64,000 bases of DNA from Phycisphaerales bacterium (GTDB taxonomy: Bacteria; Planctomycetota; Phycisphaerae; Phycisphaerales; UBA1924): NCBI GenBank assembly GCA_020849615.1, contig JADLFW010000018.1, forward strand, positions 119,722 through 183,721, written 5' to 3'. The translations under genes and the position numbers were made by a program. The notes below the pieces were generated by a model. It searched no databases and was not told the origin of the DNA. It saw only the letters and a list, made by a program, of their open reading frames with translations. Shown piece by piece: positions 33,478 through 43,319 of the stretch. Each line of letters begins with the position of its first letter. Positions within the stretch are counted from its first letter, which is position 1.

Positions 33478-35034
33478 GTGCCTCGTCGCCGGATGCGAAC
33501 GTGGATTCCCTTCGGCGCGCTCGCCATCTTCGTGGCCGTGATCGTGGGCTGGCCCGTTGCCCGGGTACTGGCCCGCATATTCACGGCCCGGAGCACATCG
33601 GCCCTGCCCGTCACATTCTGGCCCGGGCTGTTCTTCGAAAGCCTCGGCTGGGCCGCGCTCATCGCTGCGCTCGCCACCGCCCTGGGCTGGCCGATGGCCT
33701 GGACCCTCCGCCGCTGGGGATGGCGGGCTGCGCCGCTCATCGCCGCGCCCATGCTCCTCCCGCCCTACCTCGCCTACTCGGGCTGGAATCTCCTCCGCGC
33801 GCCGGATTCGTGGCTCGGCTCGCTCATCGAGCGGGCCGCCGCGCACGGTCACCGCTGGGTCCCCATCACCACCGGTCGCACGCTCGCCATCCTCGGCCTG
33901 ACCATCTGGGCCGCGCCGCTCGCCGCGATGGTCATCGCCATCACCCTGCGCCGCCTCGATGATGACCTCCTGGATCAGCTCCGGCTCGATGCCGGGCGGC
34001 GCGCGGGCCCGCACCGGGCCCGGATCGCGTTGCCGGGTCTGCTCACGTCGATCCTCTTCATCTCCCTCCTCATGCTCGGCTCGGCGGTCCCCCTGCACTT
34101 GGCGCAGATCCCGACGTGGTCCATCCAGCTCTGGGCCGGGCTCGACCTCGTGCCACCCGCCGAGCACTGGCGTCTGTGGGCGCGGGCCTGGCCGCTTGCC
34201 TTCACCGCCATCGCGGGGGTGGTCGTGCTCGGGCGCATCATGAGGCCCGGCACCGGCTGGGCCCGGCCTTCGAGGATGGGCCCGACGCCGCCGCGCGCGG
34301 TGCTGATGGCGGTCACGCTGCCCGCGCTGGGAGTCGTGATCCCGCTACTTCTCTTTGCTGCGCACCTGCGGTCGCCGCGTTCGCTGGTGACGTTCTGGCG
34401 CGTCAGCGGCCCGGCCGTGGTGGATGGGCTGGTCGTCGCGGCGGCGGTGGGGGCGGTGTCGATGGCGGTGGTCGTGATGACGTGGGCTGCGCTCACGGCC
34501 CGGCCGCCCGGGCGATCAGGGTCGGCGGGGACGCCGGGCCTGGTGATGGCGCTGGCGGTGGCGGCCCTGCTGCCGGGCGTGCTGGTGGGTTCGGCAATCG
34601 CCGGGGCGTGGGATGGGCTGGGCCCGGTGCGGGATTCACCCGCGATCCTGGTGCTCGCCCACTTGGCCCGGTTCGCGGCAGTTCCTGCGCTGGCGGGGGT
34701 GTGGCTCTACGGCTCCGAATCGAGGGAGGACCGCGACCTGCGGGCGGTGGATGGGTCGGCGACGGTCGCGGGCTGGGCCCGGGCCTGCTGGCCCGTGCAC
34801 TCGGGGGTGGTCATCGGGGCCGGGTTGGCGGCGGCGATCCTGAGCTTCTTTGAGATCGAATCCAGCGTGGTGGTGCAGCCGGCGTATGTTGAGAACCTCT
34901 CCCGCCAGATCCTGGGCTACCTCCATTTCGCCCGCACCGATGAGATGAGCGCCGCGGCGGTGACGCTGCTGACGGCCGGGCTGGCGGCCGCGGCGGCAGC
35001 GGGGTGGCTCTTCCGCCGGGCAGGGGATCGCTAA
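33478..35034 (+). CDS. Iron(III)/thiamine-type ABC transporter permease (fused double permease)
   Basis: 518 residues with about 12 membrane helices, the size of FbpB/ThiP-type permeases that combine two permease halves. EAA-like loops are visible as LDDDLLDQLRLDAGRRAGPHR and ESREDRDLRAVDGSATVAG. A GTG start at 33478 begins a basic N-terminus and first helix (WIPFGALAIFVAVIVGWPV). It would import a metal or small cofactor with an ATPase and binding protein, neither of which is adjacent. High Ala/Leu/Trp content and loop sequence make the exact substrate unpredictable. Confidence 0.75.
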   Translation: MPRRRMRTWIPFGALAIFVAVIVGWPVARVLARIFTARSTSALPVTFWPGLFFESLGWAALIAALATALGWPMAWTLRRWGWRAAPLIAAPMLLPPYLAYSGWNLLRAPDSWLGSLIERAAAHGHRWVPITTGRTLAILGLTIWAAPLAAMVIAITLRRLDDDLLDQLRLDAGRRAGPHRARIALPGLLTSILFISLLMLGSAVPLHLAQIPTWSIQLWAGLDLVPPAEHWRLWARAWPLAFTAIAGVVVLGRIMRPGTGWARPSRMGPTPPRAVLMAVTLPALGVVIPLLLFAAHLRSPRSLVTFWRVSGPAVVDGLVVAAAVGAVSMAVVVMTWAALTARPPGRSGSAGTPGLVMALAVAALLPGVLVGSAIAGAWDGLGPVRDSPAILVLAHLARFAAVPALAGVWLYGSESREDRDLRAVDGSATVAGWARACWPVHSGVVIGAGLAAAILSFFEIESSVVVQPAYVENLSRQILGYLHFARTDEMSAAAVTLLTAGLAAAAAAGWLFRRAGDR

Positions 35035-35213
35035 CCTGCCGCCCGGCAACCGTTTGGCCCGCGATCCGGTAGCATGGACGGCACATGCGCACGAGCGGGT
35101 GTCAGCGTGGGGACGGTCGGGCCGCGGGCGGCGGGCCCGGCAACCCAGGTTGCTCCTCATCATTTTCCTGCTTCAGCAGCGCACCAACCGGCGCGGCGCG
35201 GCGTATCAGGCGC

Positions 35214-36281
35214 GTGTTGCGCGGAGTGGTGAACCCGCCGGTGAGCGCTGCGCTGGGAGTGGTCGGGATGCTCGCCTTCGCGGGCTGTGGTTCGCGCCCC
35301 GATTCCCGCAGCGCCAGCCCGGTCCGGGTCGCGGCGCGCTACGGCGAGGTCGGCATCTCGCCGGGGCAGTTCGCCTACCCCCGCGCGATCGACTTCGATG
35401 GCGAGTCGTTCTGGGTGATCGACAAGGCGGCCCGCGTCCAGCGGCTGAGCGCCGCCGGCGAATCGCTCTCGCTGTGGTCGATGCCTGAATACGAGAACGG
35501 CAAGCCCACGGGCGTGACCGCCGCGCCCGATGCGCAGATTGACCCCTCGGGCCGGCCCGTGCTGTGGATCCCCGACACCCACTACCACCGCATCATCGCC
35601 TACCAGGTGCCCGAGGATCCGCGAGCCCTCCCCCGTGAGGTGCTCCGCTTCGGCGAGTACGGCCAGGGCCCGGGCCAGTTCATCTATCCCACCGACATCG
35701 CGCTGCTGCACGGGCCCGATGGCAAGACCGTCACCCGCATCTACATCGCCGAGTACGGCGGCAACGACCGCATCTCGATCTTCGAGCACGACGGGCCGGG
35801 CCGGGTGAAGTTCATCCGCAGCTTCGGCCACTTCGGGCTGGCGACCTCGCCCGGCGCGGTTGAGTTCTCGCGCCCGCAGTCGATCGCGATCGATGCCGGG
35901 CGGCGCGAAATCGTCATCACCGATGCCTGCAACCACCGGGTGGGCCGCTTCACCCTCGACGGCGAACTCATCGCGTGGATCGGCTCGCCCGAGAGCGCCG
36001 GCGACGGGCCGGGCCAGTTCCGCTATCCCTACGGTCTGTTCCTCCCAGGCGATGGCACCGCCCTTGTCAGCGAGTTCGGTAACAACCGCGTGCAGCGCCT
36101 CGACCTGGCGACCGGGCGATCGCTGGGGGTGTACGGGCGGGCCGGGCACGGCGATGGCGAGCTGGCCACGCCGTGGGGCCTCACGATGGCCCGCGACCTC
36201 ATCTTCGTGCTGGATTCCGGCAACAACCGGCTGGTGGGCTTCGAAGCGCCGGGCGTGCGCCTCGCCGGGGGTTCACCATGA
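35214..36281 (+). CDS. NHL-repeat beta-propeller lipoprotein
   Basis: About 355 residues. Signal peptide with lipobox LAFAGC, then five to six NHL/beta-propeller blades of the form GxGPGQFxYPxxIA (YGEVGISPGQFAYPRAIDFD, GQGPGQFIYPTDIALL, GDGPGQFRYPYGLFLPGDG, GHGDGELATPWGL). Probably a surface or periplasmic binding protein. The start is uncertain: GTG 35214 gives a compact signal peptide, and GTGs at 35226 and 35229 are alternatives; the longer ATG at 35085 adds an implausible Cys/Ser-rich leader. Its stop overlaps the vWA gene start by ATGA, so it heads the large plus-strand module. Confidence 0.8.
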   Translation: MLRGVVNPPVSAALGVVGMLAFAGCGSRPDSRSASPVRVAARYGEVGISPGQFAYPRAIDFDGESFWVIDKAARVQRLSAAGESLSLWSMPEYENGKPTGVTAAPDAQIDPSGRPVLWIPDTHYHRIIAYQVPEDPRALPREVLRFGEYGQGPGQFIYPTDIALLHGPDGKTVTRIYIAEYGGNDRISIFEHDGPGRVKFIRSFGHFGLATSPGAVEFSRPQSIAIDAGRREIVITDACNHRVGRFTLDGELIAWIGSPESAGDGPGQFRYPYGLFLPGDGTALVSEFGNNRVQRLDLATGRSLGVYGRAGHGDGELATPWGLTMARDLIFVLDSGNNRLVGFEAPGVRLAGGSP

Positions 36282-39200
36282 CTTCGCCCGCGCTGGTGCT
36301 GGCATCGCTGGTGGTCGGGCCCGTGCAGTTCGCGGTGCCGGGCTGGCTGCTGCTCATCCCCGTGCTGGGCGGGCTTTCGGCGTGGTGGGGGCGCAAGAGC
36401 CTGGCCGGGCTGGGCCCGGTGACTCGCTGGACGGCGCTGGCCGTCCGCCTGCTGGTCATCACCGCGCTGGCCGCGGCCGTTGCCGAGCCCGAGTGGCGCA
36501 AGGTCTCGAAGGATGTCGCGGTCACCGTCGTGATGGATGCCAGCCAGTCGGTGCCGGGCGAAGCCCAGTCCGACATGGACCGCTGGGTCGAGGCCGCGGC
36601 GCAGGGCAAGGGCAAGGATGACCGCCTCGGCGTGGTCACGATCGCCAAGGATGCCTACGTCCAGTCGCTCCCCAGCCGCCTCAACACGCTCGTCGAGCGC
36701 CAGCACATCGGCGCCACCGACGGCTCCAATCTCGCGGGCGGCGTGCGTCTCGGCATGGCCGTCATGCCCGAGGATGCCGCCAACCGGATGCTCCTCATCA
36801 GCGATGGCAACGAGACCGCGGGGAGCCTCCTGCAGCAGGCCGAGGCGGCCCGGGCCGCGGGCATCCCCATCGATGTCCTGCCCATCACCTACAGCTACCC
36901 CAGCGAAGTGATCGTCGACCGCGTCGTCGCGCCCGCGGCGGCCCGCGAGTTCGAGACCGTCAACGTCCGCGTCGTGCTCAACGCCACCCGCCCGACCCAG
37001 GGCCGCCTCTCCATCACCCAGAACGGCCAGGCCCTCGACCTCGACCCCGACTCGCCATCGCTGGGACAGCTCGTCGACCTCAAGGCCGGGCCCAACGTCT
37101 TCAGCGTCCCGATCCCCGGCGTCCGCCGCGGCCCCCAGCAGTTCGAGGCCATCTTCGAGCCCCTCAGCGAGGGCGGCCGCATGATCGGCGATGTCGTCAC
37201 CGAGAACAACCGGGCCGGCGCGGTGACCTTCGTCAGCGGCGAGGGCCAGGTCCTGCTCGTCGCCGAGAGCGAGGAAGAGGTCAAGTACCTCCGGGCTTCG
37301 CTCGACGAGGCCAAGATCAGCTCCGAGTGGCGCCCGGCCGACCGCGTCCCCGCCACGCTCACCGAGATGAACGCGTACGACGCGATCATCCTGATGAACG
37401 AGCCCGCGTACAACTTCAGCCAGGCCCAGCAGGAAGACCTCCGCCGCTTCGTCCACGATTCCGGCGGCGGGCTGGTGATGGTGGGCGGGCCCGACACCTT
37501 CGGCGCGGGCGGCTGGATCGGCTCGCCCCTCGAGGATGCGCTCCCCGTCAAGCTCGACCCGCCCCAGAAGCGCGAGATGCCCAAGGGCGCGCTGGCCCTG
37601 ATCCTGCACTCGATCGAGATGCCCGAGGGTGTGTTCTACGGCAAGGAGGTCGCCAAGGCGTCGCTGAACGCGCTCTCCCGGCTCGACCTCTTCGGCATGG
37701 TGGAGTACTCCGGCGCCGGCATCAGCTGGGTCCACCCGCTCTCCGAAGTCGGCGATGGCACCGTCGCCAAGCGCTCCATCGAGAGGCTCCAGTTCGGCGA
37801 CATGCCCGACTACCAGCCCGCCGTGCAGCGCGCCTACGACGGTCTCTCCGCCGCGAAGGTCGGCCAGCGCCACTGCATCATCATCTCCGACGGTGATGCC
37901 TCGCCCCCATCGCGCTCGCTCCTGCAGAAGTTCGTCGATGCCAAGATCACGATCTCGACCATCGAGGTCTTCCCGCACTCGATGATGGACACCAACCGCC
38001 TCGAGGCGATCTCCAAGTTCACCGGCGGCCGCCACTACGCCGTCAACACCCAGGCCGGGCTCGCCAAGCTCCCGCAGATCTTCATCAAGGAAGCCCAGAC
38101 CGTGAAGCGGTCGCTGATCTGGGAGGGCGACCCCTTCAGCCCCAGGATCATCGCCGGCGCCAGCGATGGGCTCCGCGGCATCACCGCCGTCCCGCCCGTC
38201 CGCGGCTACGTCGTCGCCGCCGACCGCGAAGGCCTCGCCCTCGTCACCATGCGCGGCAAGGAGAACGACCCCGTCCTGGCGCAGTGGCAATACGGGCTGG
38301 GCAAGGCCATCGCCATGACCACCGATGCCACCAGCCGCTGGGCCGCCGACTGGGTCCGCTGGCCCGGCTTCCGCGCATTCTGGGAGCAGCACACCCGCTG
38401 GGTCATGCGCCCGGGCGGCTCGGCCAACGTCCGCGTCACGACCGAATCCCGCGGCGACCAGACCGTGATCGTCATCGACGCCCTCGACCAGGCCGGCGAG
38501 CGCATGAACTTCGCCCAGTTCAAGGGCCGGCTCGCGCTGCCGGACGGCACCGGGCAGGATGTCGAGTTCAAGCAGGTCGGGCCGGGCCGCTACGAGGCCA
38601 TCACGCCCACCGACAAGTCCGGCTCCTACGTGCTGAACGTCCGCTACGTCGCCCCGGGCAAGGACGGCGGCAACCCCATCGAAGGCAACGTGCTCGCCTC
38701 GCTGAACCGGCCCTTCGCCGATGAGTTCCGCGCCCTCGAAGACAACTCCGCGCTCCTCAAGCAGGTCGCCGCCATGACGGGCGGACGCGTCCTCGGCGAT
38801 GACCCCGCCAGGAGCAACCTGTGGCTCCGCGATGGCCTCAAGATGCCCGTCGCGACGCGCCCCATCTGGCTCGCGGTCGCCATGGCCGGGCTGGCGCTCT
38901 TCCTCATCGATGTCGGCGTCCGCCGCGTGCGGATCGACCTGGTCGGCATGGCCCGCGCCCTGCGCCGGGCCGCCTCGCGCAGCAAGGCCCGGACCGGCGA
39001 GCAGCTCGGCTCGCTCAAGGCCGCCCGCGAGCAGGCCCGGCAGAAGATGGCCCGCCGCGGTGATGGCGAGGCCGCCGCCGATGTCTCGGCCGAATCGGCC
39101 CGCGCCTCCGCCGCGGCTGTGAAGTTCGAGGCCACCCGCGCCAAGCAGGCCCAGGCGCCCCTCGTGCTCGATAGCGCCGACAAGCCCCCGCCCGCCGCTA

Positions 39201-39325
39201 AGCCGGCCGGCAAGCCCGCCGGGCCCGCAGCGCCCGGCGCGCCGGGTGAGGGCCTCTCCCGCCTCAAATCCGCCAAGCAGCGGGCCCGCGATGAGATGGA
39301 CAAGGACAACCCGCCGGCCGGATAG
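36278..39325 (+). CDS. Giant vWA membrane protein with GATase1-like domain
   Basis: About 1015 residues. Two membrane helices at the N-terminus (LLLIPVLGGLSAWWG; LAVRLLVITALAAAVAE) precede a von Willebrand A domain with MIDAS motif DASQS (Asp87, Ser89, Ser91). A class-I glutamine amidotransferase-like fold with GGGLVMVGGPDTFGAGGW lies near residues 330-480, then a second vWA-like stretch (HCIIISDGDASPPS). After a beta domain comes a third membrane helix (AVAMAGLALFLIDVGV, ~870) and a basic, Ala/Lys-rich cytoplasmic tail. It fits the vWA/BatA-type membrane proteins that work with MoxR ATPases. ATGA overlap with the NHL gene sets the start. Confidence 0.85.
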   Translation: MTSPALVLASLVVGPVQFAVPGWLLLIPVLGGLSAWWGRKSLAGLGPVTRWTALAVRLLVITALAAAVAEPEWRKVSKDVAVTVVMDASQSVPGEAQSDMDRWVEAAAQGKGKDDRLGVVTIAKDAYVQSLPSRLNTLVERQHIGATDGSNLAGGVRLGMAVMPEDAANRMLLISDGNETAGSLLQQAEAARAAGIPIDVLPITYSYPSEVIVDRVVAPAAAREFETVNVRVVLNATRPTQGRLSITQNGQALDLDPDSPSLGQLVDLKAGPNVFSVPIPGVRRGPQQFEAIFEPLSEGGRMIGDVVTENNRAGAVTFVSGEGQVLLVAESEEEVKYLRASLDEAKISSEWRPADRVPATLTEMNAYDAIILMNEPAYNFSQAQQEDLRRFVHDSGGGLVMVGGPDTFGAGGWIGSPLEDALPVKLDPPQKREMPKGALALILHSIEMPEGVFYGKEVAKASLNALSRLDLFGMVEYSGAGISWVHPLSEVGDGTVAKRSIERLQFGDMPDYQPAVQRAYDGLSAAKVGQRHCIIISDGDASPPSRSLLQKFVDAKITISTIEVFPHSMMDTNRLEAISKFTGGRHYAVNTQAGLAKLPQIFIKEAQTVKRSLIWEGDPFSPRIIAGASDGLRGITAVPPVRGYVVAADREGLALVTMRGKENDPVLAQWQYGLGKAIAMTTDATSRWAADWVRWPGFRAFWEQHTRWVMRPGGSANVRVTTESRGDQTVIVIDALDQAGERMNFAQFKGRLALPDGTGQDVEFKQVGPGRYEAITPTDKSGSYVLNVRYVAPGKDGGNPIEGNVLASLNRPFADEFRALEDNSALLKQVAAMTGGRVLGDDPARSNLWLRDGLKMPVATRPIWLAVAMAGLALFLIDVGVRRVRIDLVGMARALRRAASRSKARTGEQLGSLKAAREQARQKMARRGDGEAAADVSAESARASAAAVKFEATRAKQAQAPLVLDSADKPPPAAKPAGKPAGPAAPGAPGEGLSRLKSAKQRARDEMDKDNPPAG

Positions 39326-39363
39326 CCGCTGATCAATCCCGATGGAAACACATTGACCTTCTT

Positions 39364-39405
39364 GATTCCCCACTCGCCATTCCCCACTCGCCATTCGCCA
39401 TTGAG
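39364..39405 (+). repeat. 7-bp periodic repeat array (CATTCGC/CATTCCC type)
   Basis: Six consecutive heptamers: GATTCCC, CACTCGC, CATTCCC, CACTCGC, CATTCGC, CATTGAG. The array ends ten bases before the ATG of the moxR-like gene and is AT-richer than its surroundings. The last unit plus following bases form GAGGAG, so the array also supplies the ribosome site. Confidence 0.8.
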
Positions 39406-39414
39406 GAGCCCCCC

Positions 39415-40479
<1,065 letters not shown>

Positions 40480-40480
40480 G

Positions 40481-40530
40481 AGAAAGCGAACGCGGAGGGC
40501 GCGGAGATGATCCGGAGAAACGCGGAGATG
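40481..40530 (-). repeat. 9-bp periodic repeat array at a gene start
   Basis: On the minus strand the units read CTCCGCG-type (plus strand AACGCGGAG, GGCGCGGAG, CGGAGAAACGCGGAG). The array follows the moxR-like stop directly and runs into the next coding region, encoding its first ~8 residues and supplying GGAGG for its start. Confidence 0.75.
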
Positions 40531-42126
40531 AAGCAGCGGGCCAGCACGCGGTCGATGAGTCGGGCAGCCGGGGGCGTGGCGAGATCGCCGGGTTCCCGAC
40601 CGGCCGTCACCGGACCTCTCGTCATCTTGACGGCGCTCGCCGGCCTCGCCTCGCCCGCATCGGCCACGGGCGTGATCCCCGAAGGCACACCCATCGAGCG
40701 CATCATCCAGAACGTCGAAGCCCGATTGAAGGAGCACCCGGACGACGCCGAGGCGTTTTACGTGCTGGGCCGCGCCCACTCGCTCGTTCTGCAGACGAAG
40801 AACGCCAGCTTGCTTGCCTGGAATCGCCGCGACTCGGGCCTGATCGAGCCCGCGGCCGCCGGCTGGCAGAAGCACCGGTACGACAAGGACAGGATCGAAG
40901 TCCCCCAAGCCGAACTCCAGGGCCATCTCACCGCGGCCATCACCAATCTCAACCGGGCCATCGAACTCAACCCCGGCGCGGCCCGATACCGCCTCGCCCT
41001 CGCATCCGCGCTCGAAGCGGGCCTGCCGCTCGCCGACCAGTCCGATGTCTTCCCGCTCTGCCCCGTGCCCGGGGCGGCGGAGCGCGCGGAGCGGTGGGTT
41101 CGAGGAAAAGTGCAGGACGCCGTCACGCTGGATCCCAAGATCGCCGGGCCGCGTCCGGATGTATCGCTGAAGCAACTCCTTGTCGGGGTGGAATGGGAAG
41201 AACGGTCAGACTGGCGCAATCAGGCCGTATCGCTGCTGCACGCCGAGCTTCAGAACAACGAGCGCCGCGACCGCGCCCGCCTCTACCTGCTCGAAGACTG
41301 GCGCGAGCAGATCGCCGAGCAGTATTTCCTCGCCATGACACTCGCCCTCCACGTCGATGGCAAGGCCGCGTCCCAGCCCGTCTGGGGCGCGATGGAAAAC
41401 TGGGTCGCCTACGAAGCGGCGACTCAGTACGTCAGGCTCGTCGAAGCCCGCAAGCCCCGGGATGATGAGAGGATCCGACTCGCAGTGGCCCGGCAGACCG
41501 TGAAGTCCTTCGAGGACCTGCCGATGCCGAACGGCGTCACCCCCATCGTGCTCCGCACCGACCGCGCTGCCCCGCTCGCTGAGCTCATCAACCATTCGGC
41601 CCGCTCCCGCTTCGACCTTGACGGGTCGGGCCGCGCACAAGCCTGGCCCTGGCTCAAGCCCACCACCGGCCTGCTCTGCTGGGACCCGACCAATACCGGA
41701 CGCATCACCTCGGGCCGCCAGCTGTTCGGCTCCGTCTCCTGGTGGCTCTTCTTCCGCAACGGCTACGAGGCGCTGGATGCCCTTGATGACAACCGCGATG
41801 GCCGGCTCACAGGCCCGGAGCTACAAGGCATCTCCGTCTGGTTCGACCGCAACTCCAACGCGATCTCGGACCCCGGCGAGGTCACCCCGGTCCAAGCTCT
41901 CGGCATCCGCTCCCTCTCCTGCCGGGCCACCGCCACCTCCGATGGATGCCCTGCCAACCCGACAGGCCTGACGCTCGCCGATGGCCGCTCGCTTCCCACT
42001 TACGACTGGATCGCCGAGCCTCTCCCCGACAGCGAATCTGACAAGCCGGGCCCGCGCTCCTTCACCCCACTCGCCATCGCCGCCGCGCTCTTCGCGCCCC
42101 TCGCCCTCCGGAGGCGCCACGCATGA
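40507..42126 (+). CDS. Secreted TPR/EF-hand-like protein with C-terminal sorting tail
   Basis: 539 residues. A signal peptide (LVILTALAGLASPASA) is preceded by a basic leader whose first residues are encoded by the repeat array. Residues ~60-150 include TPR-like helices (HPDDAEAFYVLGRAHSLVL, LNRAIELNPGAARYRLALA). Toward the C-terminus there are EF-hand-like calcium loops (DDNRDGRLTGPEL; DRNSNAISDPGEV). The end LAIAAALFAPLALRRRH has the hydrophobic-plus-Arg layout of an exosortase-type tail. ATG 40507 has GGAGG eight bases upstream; ATG 40528 is an alternative. Followed by ATGA overlap to the next gene. Function unknown. Confidence 0.75.
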   Translation: MIRRNAEMKQRASTRSMSRAAGGVARSPGSRPAVTGPLVILTALAGLASPASATGVIPEGTPIERIIQNVEARLKEHPDDAEAFYVLGRAHSLVLQTKNASLLAWNRRDSGLIEPAAAGWQKHRYDKDRIEVPQAELQGHLTAAITNLNRAIELNPGAARYRLALASALEAGLPLADQSDVFPLCPVPGAAERAERWVRGKVQDAVTLDPKIAGPRPDVSLKQLLVGVEWEERSDWRNQAVSLLHAELQNNERRDRARLYLLEDWREQIAEQYFLAMTLALHVDGKAASQPVWGAMENWVAYEAATQYVRLVEARKPRDDERIRLAVARQTVKSFEDLPMPNGVTPIVLRTDRAAPLAELINHSARSRFDLDGSGRAQAWPWLKPTTGLLCWDPTNTGRITSGRQLFGSVSWWLFFRNGYEALDALDDNRDGRLTGPELQGISVWFDRNSNAISDPGEVTPVQALGIRSLSCRATATSDGCPANPTGLTLADGRSLPTYDWIAEPLPDSESDKPGPRSFTPLAIAAALFAPLALRRRHA

Positions 42127-42671
42127 GCACCATCCACGCGCCAGCTCTTCCATCCGCGCCGCGCCGCCTTCTTCTTTCGCCTCTGCGCCCTCTGCGGCCT
42201 CTGCGTTCAATCCCCCCCTTCCTTCTTCTCCCCCTCACCGCCTGCTCCACCGCCCCCTACCCCCTGCACGCCAACCAGACCCTGGCCCAGACCCGCGAGG
42301 TCGTAAACGCCAACTTCCCGCCGGGCATGCCCCTCGACACCGTCCGCAGTACCCTCGAAAATCTCCGCGTGAAACGTGGCGACCAGCTCCTCTACGAGCC
42401 CACCGCCACACGCCCCAAGGTCCTGCTCGCCCGCCTCTGGGAGCCGGGCGGCTTCTGGATCACCGAATCCGACCAGACCATCAAGTGGACCGACCTCTCC
42501 TTCCTCTTCGATCCCGCCGACAAGCTCGAGCGCACGCTGATCTACCAGGATGGCAACCGCTATTTTGAGGGCCGCCCGGCCTACCCGCCCTCGCGCCCGC
42601 TCGAGGGCGGCATCCGCGACTGGCCGGGCCGCCCCGGCCCGCCCATCGACCCCATCGAGAAAGCCGAATGA
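42123..42671 (+). CDS. Predicted lipoprotein with repeat-encoded signal peptide
   Basis: 182 residues. The signal sequence LLLSPLRPLRPLRSIPPFLL ends with lipobox PLTAC (Cys41). Its LRPLRPLR core is encoded by three 9-bp repeat units at 42181-42207, an unusual origin that puts arginines in the expected hydrophobic core, so export efficiency is uncertain. The mature domain contains TLAQTREVVNANFPPGMPLD and a beta-rich part resembling small SmpA/BamE-like lipoproteins (helix, then short beta strands), which I offer only as a possibility. Start and stop both overlap neighbours by ATGA. Confidence 0.7.
   Translation: MSTIHAPALPSAPRRLLLSPLRPLRPLRSIPPFLLLPLTACSTAPYPLHANQTLAQTREVVNANFPPGMPLDTVRSTLENLRVKRGDQLLYEPTATRPKVLLARLWEPGGFWITESDQTIKWTDLSFLFDPADKLERTLIYQDGNRYFEGRPAYPPSRPLEGGIRDWPGRPGPPIDPIEKAE
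42181..42207 (+). repeat. 9-bp periodic repeat inside a signal-peptide region
   Basis: Three units CTCTGCGCC, CTCTGCGGC, CTCTGCGTT followed by CAA, read in frame as LRPLRPLR in the lipoprotein leader. Confidence 0.85.
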
Positions 42672-43270
42672 TCCCCGTTTCGGAGCAACCCATGAACTCC
42701 ACCGCCCGTCTCCTCTCCGCGTTCCTCTGCGCACTCTGCGCCCTCTGCGTTCTCTTTTCCTCCGGGTGCGCAGCGCCGCAGCCCGCGCGGCTCAGCCGGG
42801 CCGTCGGCGACCCGTACATCGGCGAGTGGCGCTCAGATGGTGGCGTCACCGTGCGCATCTTCGCCGATGCCCAGCACGACCACTACCACGTCACCTCCAA
42901 CCGCTCCGGGCACGAGCGCAGCACCGAGGGCCAGGTCATCGACATCGACGGCACCGCCGTCGCCATGAACAAGGTCTACGAGCCGACCGATGCCGAACGG
43001 GCCAGGGGCGCGGTCCCCCTCTACCTCTTCGGGATCCTCAACCTCCGTGACGGCGAGCTGAAGCACACCCCCATCCGGGCCGAGTGGCTGCAGCAGGCCA
43101 TCACCGCCGAGCACGACCGCGATGCCCGCTACATCGACTCTTCCTCGGTCTCCAAGGGCACGGGCGTGGGCATCGTCGAGGACTGGGATGACATGGAGGA
43201 GATCCTCCGCCGGGCCATCAGCTCCGCGGAGGCCACCGGGCCGACCGAGGTCTTCCATCGGGTGAAGTAG
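42668..43270 (+). CDS. Predicted lipoprotein with Cys-rich repeat-encoded signal peptide
   Basis: 200 residues. The signal peptide LLSAFLCALCALCVLFSSGC ends at lipobox SSGC; its CALCALCVL core comes from three 9-bp repeat units at 42725-42751, read in a different frame from the copy in the preceding gene. The mature protein has a beta-rich N-terminal part (IGEWRSDGGVTVRIFADAQH) and a helical C-terminal half (DMEEILRRAISSAEATG). No family recognised. It overlaps the previous gene by ATGA and ends immediately before the repeat that borders the GxxExxY gene. Confidence 0.72.
   Translation: MIPVSEQPMNSTARLLSAFLCALCALCVLFSSGCAAPQPARLSRAVGDPYIGEWRSDGGVTVRIFADAQHDHYHVTSNRSGHERSTEGQVIDIDGTAVAMNKVYEPTDAERARGAVPLYLFGILNLRDGELKHTPIRAEWLQQAITAEHDRDARYIDSSSVSKGTGVGIVEDWDDMEEILRRAISSAEATGPTEVFHRVK
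42725..42751 (+). repeat. 9-bp periodic repeat inside a second signal-peptide region
   Basis: Units CTCTGCGCA, CTCTGCGCC, CTCTGCGTT followed by CTCTTTT. In frame it encodes the Cys-Ala-Leu repeat of the lipoprotein leader. Confidence 0.85.
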
Positions 43271-43312
43271 AAGAGAACGCGGAGGTCGCGGAGCGGGCGG
43301 AGGAACGCGGAG
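43271..43312 (-). repeat. Left inverted repeat flanking the GxxExxY gene
   Basis: 42 bases starting right after the lipoprotein stop codon. Its reverse complement matches 43848-43889 at 40 of 42 positions, including 32 contiguous identical bases. Built of 9-bp CTCCGCGNN units. The inner edge (43309-43313) is GGAGG, which serves as the ribosome site for the enclosed gene. Confidence 0.9.
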
Positions 43313-43319
43313 GTAATGC

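Noticed and set aside
36029..39394. 1121-aa minus-strand open frame opposite the giant vWA gene
   Set aside because: Antisense shadow: Gly/Asp/Ala/Val-rich without a domain, while the plus strand encodes a complete vWA membrane protein.
39364..39405. Heptamer array considered as a CRISPR array
   Set aside because: Period is 7 bases with no spacers and no cas genes.
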